A stretch of 64,000 bases of DNA from Mauremys mutica (lineage: Eukaryota; Chordata; Testudines; Geoemydidae), in contig NC_059077.1 of the NCBI RefSeq assembly GCF_020497125.1, positions 33,369,340 through 33,433,339 on the forward strand, given 5' to 3'. Within the stretch, counting starts at the first letter, position 1. Each line of letters opens with the position of its first letter. Position numbers and translations under genes: made by a program. The notes beneath the pieces were generated by a model that was not told where the DNA came from, did not search any database, and was given only the letters and a program-made list of their open reading frames with translations. Below are positions 26,401 through 38,400 of the stretch, one piece after another.

Positions 26401-29400
26401 TAAAGCTCATCTTGGCACTCCCCTGATTCTGGTGCTACTCTGTAAAGTTACATCTCCCTGCACCATTTTAGCAGCATGAGACTGCTCTAATTTATGATGG
26501 TCAGCAATGGATTCAATGAGCTGAAAAAGCAGTGGAGAATTGACGTAGTTCGAGGGTCTGGCCATGTCCACTTTTCCCTGCTATACTAGTCACACACAGA
26601 GAGGGAGTGGCATCAGAGCAAGAGCCTCTGCTCTGGCTTTACACAACTGATGATAAATCATGGGGTGATCCTCCTTAACCTGAATAAACTGGTTGTAGAT
26701 TTAAATAAGATTAGGTTGGTGGTGTGGCTACACTAGAGAATCTGTCCCAGAGTGTTCAAACATTAATTCCAGGGGTAAGCCTTTCTCATTAAATTTCAAC
26801 TGGCTGAATAGGGGTTGAGGAGGGAGATGCCCTCTCACATCACTGGCTGCTAGACCATCAGGGTTTGAACGATAATTGCCAAGAATTATACCTGGAAATA
26901 AGATGCCACTGTAGAGACTTCAGTTACAGGTGTCCTGATGTCAAGCTGCTTACAAGATGAGCAGCTGCATTCTGCACAGCTGGAGCCAGCAGGAGCTTCC
27001 TTGTTACTTTTAAATGCTTTTATTACATCTTAAAGAATACCTCTTTTTGATTAGAAATAAAAATAAAAAGATAGAAATAGTTTCCGAAAAAGAACTGAAG
27101 GATCATCAGCTACTCAATATCCTCAATCCTACTCAATAAATGTACAATAATTAGCCTTGTCAAATGCTAGTGATGGTAAGATACTGTGAACATGTAAATT
27201 GCAACGTAAGAAAAAGTATAATTATTATTCCTTAGTCAAAATATTTCTAGTGGAAAAATTAGTCTGAATTCAAATGCTTTTAGAAAAGTTACCAAATAAA
27301 GTTCATTCTGTGATTTCTCTCCATGCTTAAGTACATCAGTGGGTATGCAAGAGAATAAGCATAGATTGCATTTATCAAAACTGAGGGAAAATACCAGTAA
27401 GGAGCATTCCTAAATTCATCTAATACTAGCAAGAAAATATAACTTTATTTTCCTTATGTATATATAAATCTTAAATGAAGGACATGTATCTGAAAAATAT
27501 TTTTTTCTTACAGATGCCTTTAAACCCTTCAAATGCTATAATATCTCAGTGTATCCTCTCTATGGAAATAAAATAGGAACTCCACATTCCATACAAGCTT
27601 ATGTTCAAGAAGGATGTATGTATATGAAACGATCAATTCGGTCAAACCCTCTGTATTACTCTCTATCTTGTAATAGCATCTGTGCAATGTGCTTAAGACC
27701 TGTGTTATTAAGGGAAGGAAGTAGTGATTAGTGCATAGAACTATGAGTTAGGATTCCTGGTTTTTATTTTCAGTTCAGCTATTGACTTGCTGTGTATTTC
27801 ATGGAAAGTAATTTAATCTGTGTGCCTCAGTTTTCCCATTTTGTGATATGGGTATAGAGCTCAATTTCCAGGTTTGTTGTAGGCTTGAGTAATGTTTGTA
27901 AAGCACTTTGAGAACCAGAAGAAAGCTGCCACAAAATGTATTAAAATTGATTTTTTATTGTAAATATGGGTCAAATCTTAAAAATTGCAGTCTCATTTAG
28001 ACATAGTTTATGCTGTTTCTTAAGGATATAACTGAGTAAACGTTTTTATGTTCAATTTTCCTTTTTCCAGTAGAAGGGTTATTTTGGGGAACAGACTAAA
28101 TGGCTAGTTTGAAAAATTTGTGTTTTGCTCTCTTTTTACGGTGTAATGGAAAATATACGTTCCTGCGATATTAATATATTTTTTAATGGTAGAAAATCTT
28201 GCCATTTCACATAATGCATGATTTCCGCACAGATTCTGTTTTTAGTAGAACTAGAATGTGAATTGGATGAATTATACAGCTAATTGTAAGAACCAAGTTT
28301 GGTAGTATATTCAAGATTTCAGGCTGTGGACTGGTGAAGACTCCAGGGAACTGGGTACAGTACAATGATAATAGAGCATATAATTGTTAAGGAAACCTAG
28401 ATGTATTGGCTTATTCATGAAGGGACAATTGCTGGCTGGTTTTGAATGCTATTTAGTTATTGTTAAGATGCTTTGATGGTAGTGGTGGTTGATTGAGAGA
28501 GGGAGGAGACATTATGCCTTTAGAGTGGACTGGAGCATACAGAGATCTTGCTAAATAGTTTTTGAATTGTGCATATAGAGGTTTGATTACATAGGTAGAG
28601 AGGTTGATCTTGTGGACAGAGCATTGAACTGGGACTTGGGAATCCTGAGTTCAGTTCCCCACTTACAGACGGCCTGTGTGATTAGGGCAAGTCACTTAAC
28701 CTGTTCTTTGCCTTGGTTTCCCATCTGTAAAATGGATGTAATAGTTTCTTACCTCACATGAGTGTTGAGGATAAAATCCTTCAGTGATTGTGAGGTGTTC
28801 AGATACATACCATCACCACCATAGTAAGTAACAAGAGAAGATGCAAACATCACCTGAGTAGATGGCATCTCTGAAAAGCTGAGAAAAGCTAGGAATAGTG
28901 TCTGGTCTTTGATAAAGGGTATATTAGGTAAATCATACCTGTCTCTCATATCACTGCTCTGCATGGATTAGTAAAGTTGTGCCATTTAAAATACTTTATG
29001 TACATTTATTACATTTCTGTATTTTTTTTTGTAGGTCCATCAGTTGGTCCTGTGGCTAAAACAAACAATCTGGGAAAAAATGAGGCTATGATAAAATGGA
29101 AGAAGATTCCAAAAGATAAAAGAAATGGCTTTATTATTAACTATACAATATTTTATAAACCTGAAGGTGGAAAAGAATTAAGTAAGTAAAAGTTCTCCAC
29201 TCTGTTACACCAGTGTGCTGACCCAGGATGTCTGTTACTTTATGAAGATATTAGCATACAGTACCTATTGCCGCTTACAACACCAGGAAGTTTTGCCAGA
29301 GAGAATTTCACATCTTTGTAGGATAAAGTGGTGACTGATCACTTTCCAGATAATGTTGTATGTTACAGGTGGGGGAGCAGCAGAGTTTATCTATGATTTG

Positions 29401-32400
29401 TGTGTTTTATCGTGGTCACCGAATGCGCTTTGCTGTTCTCTGTCATTCTCTTCACAATTATATAATGCTAAGTGCTCAGTTATGTAGAACCCAGGCCCAG
29501 AATATCTAAAAGTATGTCTACATAGTAAAAAAAACCAAAACAAACAAAAATGTGAGAGATGTAGTCATGTTGCTTAATGCACTTCTGGAAGGCATTCAGA
29601 TACTAAAGTGATGACTAAAGCTGTGTGAAATTTTCTGGACTAATATAGTTTATTTACCAAAAAACATAGTTTCAATTGACTGGAAATTATCAGTGAGATT
29701 GACTCCACACATTTTGTCTGAGAAGAGGTTTATCACAGAGAGAGAGAGAGTGTGAGTGTGAGTGTGTGTGTATACACACTTGTTTGGGATATGGGAAATT
29801 GAGGTTTGAATCCCCACTCTGGAGCAGGGACTTTAACTCCACCTTCTCCTTTTCCAGGAGAGCATTCTAACCATCAGCTGATAGGCTAAACTGGGTGTAT
29901 TGCTCTCAGTCTCTCCTGTTGAAGCTGTTGCACTTTGTTCTTAAATATTACTTAAACTACTTAAATATTTCATGGGCGCAGGGATTTGGGTGCTAGGTGA
30001 GTGCCCTTACCTCACTGCTAGGTAAGTGCCCTAATCACCAGGCTATAGACTATTTTGATCTCAGTCTCTCCTGCTGAAGCTGTTTCATTTTGTATAAATA
30101 TTCATTTGGCAAAACAGAGAGCAAGTGAAATGACTCTGTAGCCTGGTGATTAAGGCACTCACCTTGGGAGGTAAGGGATATGGATTCAAATCCCGCCTCT
30201 GATTCAGACAAAGCCTGAATAGAATAGAACCCTAGCTTGCACTGGTGAACATTACGTAAATTGTCCGATTAGTCTCTTTGCTGATGCATGTCACAGCTAT
30301 ATATCTGAAAGTATCTGTTGCTATAATACCTAAAGTTTATAGGATATGATATCTTTTAGAATTATACTTCACAATGGGGTATTCCAACAAAATAATTCTT
30401 ACAGGATCTGTGTATATTTTATGGTCTCCATGTATGTCAGTGATGTAACTGAAAGAAAATCACCATTTATGAAGAATTTTTGGAAAATATTTGCTGTAAA
30501 CAGTTTTTTGTTTTTTTTTTAATTTCTTTCTTTTAATATTACATTATGTAGGACTGTCTTAGTTCTTCTTACTTAGTTTGTCTCATTTTCCATAGTTGCA
30601 CTTGATCCTGGTGAAATGGACCTGAATCTCTGTTATAGTAGTGCAATAATTACAGCTGTTCAGATTATCCTCTTTGCTTCCATAAGGAGAGAGGACCCAA
30701 AGCTAATGGATCTGCAATGTGGTGGTAGGGTGTGATGGCTCTAAAGCATTTTCCTTCCTTTCCCCAGACCTATGGAAGCTCATGTTTAGGGAGGTTTTGG
30801 TGGCAACTTCACCCACACAGCTGTAAAGGATCAGTTATTTAAGATTTTGTTAATTCAGTCAACATTATCATACAAGTGGCAAAGAGTTCTGTGGTACCTT
30901 ATAGACTAACAAACGTATTGGAGCATGAGCTTTCGTGGGTGAATACCCACTTTGTCGGATGCATGAAGTGGGTATTCACCCACGAAAGCTCATGCTCCAA
31001 TACGTTTGTTAGTCTAAAAGATGCCACAGAACTCTTTGCCGCTTTTACAGATCCAGACTAACACGGCTACCCCTCTGATACTTGACATTATCATACAGAT
31101 ACTCACAGATTTTCTCTGATGTGTGTGACCACTATTACCATCCCCCCTCCATCTCCCAGTTAGTGGAGATGTTCATGAGAGCAGTAAAATGTCTAAAGGT
31201 TAGGGCCAGAATATGTTGCAGAGGCATAAACCCTCTTTGTTTTCAGGAATCTAATGTGGCTCTTGGGAATAGTGGGTTTAGAAATTTCTTGCCTGTTCTT
31301 GGAAGCTGCTCCTAGTTTCTGGATCAATGTGGTGGAAAGTTTGTGAGTCAGAACTTGTGGTATTTGCTGTCTACTTCGTGGATTTTTCCTGTATAGTGGA
31401 TGATCTAGTCCGGTATGATTAGCTACTTATTCTAGATTAAACTACATATTTATTAAAGGCACTTACTCAATTTATATAAGCCCAAATTGAATCTTGTTTT
31501 TTTTTCTGTTGAAGAATATGACCTGTTGTATTAATTTAGATGGAATATATTGGCCAAAAGCGTTAACATAACCTGGTCGCTGTCCAACATTAAATAGTTT
31601 TAAACAAGATTCAGAGATTGGCATACAGAGACCTCAGCCTGCTGTATACCATGGCAAACACACCATTAAATGTCCATTAAACCTTTTATTAAATATACAG
31701 TAAAGAAAAACAGGTAAAGTATTTGAAATGTAAAGTATTGAATAAGCTTTTAATTTTAATATTCCTTGTTCCCGTTAGTTGGAGAGAGATTTTAGAAGGG
31801 AAAAAACTCTTGTTTGACAGTCTTTTAGGTGTTAGCAAGCAGGGCCAGCTCTAGGTTTTTTGCTGCCTCAAGGGGAAAAAAAACCAACAAACCTCTGAGT
31901 GCGCAATTGCTGAAGCAAAAAAAAAAAACCTCCCGGAATGCCACCCCTGGAATTGTGCCTCCCCAAGCACATGCTTGGTTTGCTGGTGCCTAGAGCCGGT
32001 CCTGTTAGCAAAGATTCTGGTAACTGTCCTTTTGGGAAAGAGACAGACATGAGTAGAGATGGGCTGGAACTGAGGTTGCTGCTGTTAAAGTCTGGATCCA
32101 TTTCCTGGAAGACAAAACAAGAGAAACACCCACAAAAGGGCGGGGGGAAACAGCAACAATAGAAAATGCAGCTTCTGTCTCTGATGTTGATTCTGACTTG
32201 CAACCTCATTGCTGGAAAAACACAGGCACAGCACATGGTCTGACCAGCCACTCTGAGACCTGGCAAACTTGTACCAGCTGTTTAGGGTATTGCTTTTAGT
32301 TGCCTCTCTGATCACAGGCTTACAGCAATGTTGCAAAATACACTGTCTTGGACAGCTAAGCCAGAATATTATTAGGCCAAAGGAAAAAGGGGAGAGAAAG

Positions 32401-35400
32401 GAAAGAAGAAATAAAGTAGAGAGTAGAGGGGAGAGGAAAAAAAGAGAGAGACAAAGTCTCACATCCCAGGAAGTGTTTGGATTTCAGCCAGTGGAGGTGG
32501 CAATGTCATTTGGCTCCCTCTCTCTTTGGTTCTTTCTGGTCAGGACATCTGTCTGAATCAGGATGACAAAGCCACAGGGTTCCAGGAGGCAGTGGCATCC
32601 ATGATGGTGAAGCTTGCTCCAGTAGCCAATTTTTCTCGCCAAAGTCTCATTTTCCACAGAGGGAATGATGGGTGGAAGAGCCCATCCCCTCATTTTTTTG
32701 TCTACCAATTAAGCCTTGTTTCTGACTCATCAATTTGGGTTCACTGATGTCTGGTTCCACACTTTTTTCTTTTTTACTAAGCATGATCTTAAAACAGTCC
32801 TTGATTTTTTTTTTCAGGCCTTTTTGTTTGGACTGTAGTCAGTCTTTCTGTCTCCCTTTCGTAACTTTTCCCATCAGCATTTGTTGTTAAGTTACTGTAA
32901 CCTCTCATGAACTTAGTCATTTTTTACAGTTGAACTCAGAATTAGGGTAAATTTTTTTCTATAAACAAACATTTTTTCTATAAACAAATCTGACTGTTGC
33001 CAAGATATTTAAAAAAAATCCAGCCAACCAAACCTCCAGTCATTAACGTGACATATTAAAACTAAGTAGCTATAAGCAGATTGCTCAAGTCTTACAGCTT
33101 GGTAACAACAGATGAGTAGCAATGCTATACTCAGAATTCTACACATCTGCTAGCATCAGTCAGACACAGAAGTCAACAAAAGGGTCAGTGGCCCCTGCAG
33201 CAATGTAACATAGAAAAAGATGTTAGCAAAATGGGGAACAAACTTATTTTCAGGCTTCTAAGATGGTATTATAAATACAAGAGTGAATGAATAAATGAAA
33301 AATTGACAGTAATGATTTAATGAAAAACTATATATATTGGCGTTTCAATATAGGAATCTTCCTTATTTTTAAAAATCCCCTTTCTAGAGTTTGGTGTATC
33401 AATGTCAGTTTTTGAGGATGTGGCAATTATTTATATTGTGGTCGGTATTAGTAGTGGTCAACTGTAGCTATTTCTTGAACCTGCTCCTGTGTATTGCTTA
33501 GGACTGAGTAAAGAATAGCCTGTCATCTTGTGTGCTTCATAACTAGCCAATCCAAGAAGCAATCATTTAAGCTGTCAAAAAATTGCTTTTCTGAACTAGT
33601 CACCCAATTGTAGTTCTTTTATTAGACTTACATGCCTTTTCCCTCTTGCTAAACATTACACACTCAGTACATTTTCCTGTTTTGAAGACTGGTAGTACAA
33701 CCATTCTAGTACATTCATATTTTTCTCACTTGGGATTTGTATCCCTACAGAGTCTTCTTTATGATCCTGTCCACTCAAATTTTCATATCATAAGCTTCAA
33801 TGGAATCTTTTAGATATAGTGCTATTCTCTGACTTCTGTGACCTAGCCTATTCTTCCTGCCTATTTTGTAGACAGGTATTGCTGAATCCCACTGCTTTTT
33901 GTCATTCCATATTTCAGAAATGCTTGTTATGTCGAGGCCCATTTTCATTGCTAGGCGTTCTTTCCTCTTTTTGCTTTAAGCTTCTCTCTTGGTCTGTAGC
34001 CGCTTCAGGCACTCTAGTTTTTGTTGTTGTTGAGTTTTTTTAAGATCTCAAACTAGTGGGTCCTATTCGAACTTCATTTGCTTCTGGATGCCCAAATCAC
34101 AGTAGGGGCAAAGAGTACACTTTCCAATATGTAAATGGAAGAAGGAAGTTGCAACTATTACTATATGATGTAGACCTCTCCACACTTATTCTTGCTATCT
34201 TATTTCCTGTCTGGTTTTATGCAGTATGCCCTCTGCCATGCTATCCCTGAAGACCACTCAGCTTTCAAGACAATTCTGTTACTCTCACATGAGTGGTACC
34301 GGCTTTCAATTTTCCGTGGGGGTACTCAACCCCTACTCAGCCCCAGGCCTTGCCCCCACTCCACTCCTCCTCCCAAGGCCCCATCCCGCCTCTTCCCCAT
34401 CTCTTTTTCCTCCTCCTCTGAGTGCGTCCCATCCCCACTCCTTCCCCTCTGTCCCAGTGCCTCCTACTTGCTGCGGAACAGCTGATCCACAGCAGATCGG
34501 AGGAGCTGGGGGCGGGGAGGAGGAACTTGGCTGCCGGTGGATGCTAAGCACCCACTAATTTTTTTGGAGCACCCACAGAGTCTGCACCTATGTCTCACAT
34601 CCTTCATTACTCAGACCTGGAGTTCTCATCTTGTGGGTGGTTCAGTAGCAGACTGCAGAATCTCTCACAAAAACAATTAAATTGCAGGATTGTGAAAATT
34701 ATACAACACATAGTTTACCAAATATTTAAAAATCTTAGCTTCTTAACCAATTCACTTGTCCCTAACAACAATTTAATTTTGCATTTCTAATTAATGTTTA
34801 GACAGTGGATAGTCTAACAAAGGAAATTATACAAACATGAACGATCATTATTTTTGTAGTTCTTTGAGTTCTTCTCTGAAATTCAGCCTGACCTTCCTTG
34901 TGTTAATGGGTCTAAATATTTTCAGTCCTACCATTTTTCTGTAATTCTCTGAGCTCTCATAAACTAAACTTTTTTGGCTGTGTCAGTACTTGGATGGAAG
35001 ACATCCAAGAAACACGTAGGTGTGGCATATAATGGTGTTGTCAAGCATGTAGGGTGGTAATCTTCCTCCTGAGTCTGGATTGGACTGTGCTGTGCTGAAC
35101 AAATGTGGGATGGTAATGCTGTCTTTTAGTTCAGACAGAAAACCAACGTTCTACAGCTTGCAATAATAGAGATGCCATAGTACTTTTATTAAGGGTAAAA
35201 TATTGACTCTGGTTATTATATTTTACATATCTAAACTCAATAGTGAATTTTCAGTTGGATATAGAATTATTCACTTTCTGTCCTGAACTGTGATGTTGCA
35301 TTGTTATGCTCTGTTTAACAATTTCAGTGTTCCACACTGATGATCCCCTTGATTATATTGTATTTCAGCTTGTCTCTAAAGCATTTGAGGATCTTTCAGT

Positions 35401-38400
35401 GTGACCAGTGCTATATAAATGTAAAATTGTAGTAGTTAACACTTACTTTTCTTTAATATGTATATCTTTTTTTAAAATATATATATATCATCTTTGTCTG
35501 AAAAGATGAAACTGTGAACTCTGATGTTCTGCAATACAGTCTGAAGTCTCTGCAAGCAAACACCCAGTATACTGCTCATGTCATGGCAGCCACCAAAGCT
35601 GGCGGAACCCATGGAAACAGAATAACCTTCAGCACTTTGAAATTCAGTAAGTAATTTTCCATGTTAACTGTGATTGCTTTTATAGTATTTTTGTGTAAGA
35701 AATATCGTTTTTTGATTTAGGCATTTCTTAGGCCAATCCTAGTCTACTCTGCCTTTGACTTTTTGAACAAAACAAAGAAAAATAATCAAAAATTAGTTTA
35801 AATTTAATTCAGCTCATTGGAAGACATTGTAAGCCAAATCTACAATAGATTAAAAGTTTTAAAAACTAAGGTCCCAGTACTGCAAGTGACGATGCACAGG
35901 CAGACGGTTGTGCTCGCATGAATCGCCACTGAAGATTGTGGCTCTGCGCACATGTAGTAGTCTGCCTCTGTGCTGTTAATTACAGGACTGGGGCCTACTA
36001 TGTCACCAGAAGGGGAAAATGTCTATCTTAGGCCTGGTCTACGCTGTGGAGGGAGGGGGAAATCGATCTAAGTTAGGCAACTTCAGCTACGTGAATAATG
36101 TAGCTGAAGGCGACGTACTTGGATCTACTCACTGCGGTGTCTTTACTGCAGTGAATTGACTGCTGCCACTCCCCCATCAACTCTGCGTGCACCTCTCGTG
36201 GCAGTGGAGTACAGGAGTCGATGGGAGAGAGCTCGGGGATCAATTTATCGCATCTAGACTAGACGCGATAAATCGACCCCTGCGGATCAATCGCTGGCCG
36301 CGGATCCAGTGGGTAGTATAGACGTACCCTAAGGAACTGGGCTCAAAATATTTATACATTGTGATTTCTTGTTGTCTTTTTTTTTTCCCCTCCCTATATG
36401 GAAAAACTCCCTGCTAACAAACCACATGTTCCTCTGAATTGAACATGGCCAGTAGGATACTCAATACACACTTGGGGTTAATATAAAATAATCTTTTTCT
36501 TATTTTCTTACTGTCTATATTTGTATCTTTCTCCTAGGGATATCATAGGATAGCTATGAATTGAAGTTAAAATTGTTATATCAAGATGTTAAATGGAAGA
36601 AACAATGAATGCCAACACTTCCTCATTTCTGCTGGCAGAACACTCTGAGACATGTCCCCAGTATTTGACTTTCTGTTCATTTCATAGGGTGAAGGGGGGG
36701 TGGCATTGGATCAGCTCCTGGAATAAAGCAGCAGCTAAAATTGGAAGCAGCTGTTTTGATATCCTAGGAAAGCCCCATTACACAGTATTGTCTGTAGCTC
36801 TGCAGTTGTGACTAGAGCTAGGCAAAAAATTTTGGACAAATAGATTATTCACCAAAATATGTCGTTTTGGTTGACTTCTCAAATTTGATTCAATTACTTG
36901 CAGCTGGGAGGAAGTTTACAGGGCCAGCTTCAGTAAACTGTTGGGGTGAATGTGTCTATCCTTTCATAACCTTTAGCTCAGTGGTTAGAATGCTTGCTTG
37001 GAGTGTAGGAGACTCAGGTTTGAATCCTGACTCTGGAGCAGGGACTTGAACTCAGATCTCCCCCATCCAAGGTGAGCAGTCTAACTGCAAAGCTAAAGGC
37101 TATTTGGGGGCTGCTCTCTGCCTGATTCAGAGGAGGGGTTTAAATCTACATCTCCTGCCTCCCAGATGATCACCAGACTATAGAGTCAGTCTCACTCTCT
37201 CTTTCTTTGGTCTTGTGAATATTAAAGTATTTATACAATGTAGAGCAGCTTCAAAAGGAGATACTGAGAGAAACCAACTTCAGATTAGCATGTAGCCTGG
37301 TGATTAGGATGCTCATGTAGGAGTGGGAAATGCTGAGTTTGAGTTACTGCTCCAGCAAAGAGAATCAAACCTGGATCTCCAACATCACAGGGAACGGCCC
37401 TAACCACTGGACTAAACAATATGAGTGATGGATATGCCGAGAGACAGTTTGCTGAAGCTACCCAGACTTTTCTGGTTTGATGACAGATTTTGAACATTTG
37501 TAGGAAATGAACCAAATATTTTTTTCTGTTTTTTGTTTGTTTGTTTTTTTCGTTGGCCAAACCGAAAAATCAGTTGTTTGCCCAACTCTAGTCATGACTG
37601 GTTTGATCTGCAAAATACACATCACTTAGGGCTTGTTTACACTTACCTGGGGATCAATGCACTTGCATCTGAAGAAGTGGGTATTCACCCACGAAAGCTC
37701 ATGCTGCAAAACATCTGTTAGTCTATAAGGTGCCACAGGACTCTTTGCTGCTTCTACAGAACCAGACTAACACGGCTACCCCTCTGATACTGGGGATCAA
37801 TGCACATCAATCAATGCATCGGCAGTCAATTTAGCAGGTCTAATGAAGACCCACTAAATCAACCGCAGATCGCTCTCCCGTAAACTCCTGTACACCACCT
37901 GAATGAGAAGCGCAAGGGGAGTCGATGGGAGAGCATCTCCTATCAACATAGCGTAGTGTGGACCCCGCTGTAAGTAGAGCTAAGTATGTCAACTTCAGCT
38001 ACGTGAATAACATAGCTGAAGTTGCATAACTTAGATCGATCTCCCCCCATAGCGTAGACAAGGCCTTAGCATGTGTTGTATAGTGGCATACGGTACCTTA
38101 ATCAGTTGGTCAAGGATGTGACAATCAGAGCTTTTATAACTTGGGCTAATAAGATGGCTTTAATTATATAGTCTAAAAGTGAAAATTTGCTCCGTAGTGT
38201 AATATACAGTACTGAGCAATATTTCAATGCTTGTTCTTTCTCTAAAGGTAAAGAAGACTTTATTTTTATAACAATACCATTTGGATTCTGTATGCTCTTA
38301 TTATTAATCCTTGGGATAACCTGTACTCTAAAAAAACACACGTAAGTAAATTTTTGTGTGCTTCTTAAAGGTGAAAATAATGCATTTTAACACATAAAAG

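Noticed and set aside
30139..30212. tRNA gene
   Set aside because: A- and B-box-like words are present, but no acceptor or anticodon stem pairs, and the segment recurs inside a repeat family.
33819..34250. Hydrophobic 74-codon and neighbouring frames
   Set aside because: Hydrophobicity reflects T-rich sequence; no splice or promoter context and no family resemblance.
34975..35030. 5S rRNA gene
   Set aside because: Only part of the 5S sequence is present, mutated, and fused to a SINE body.
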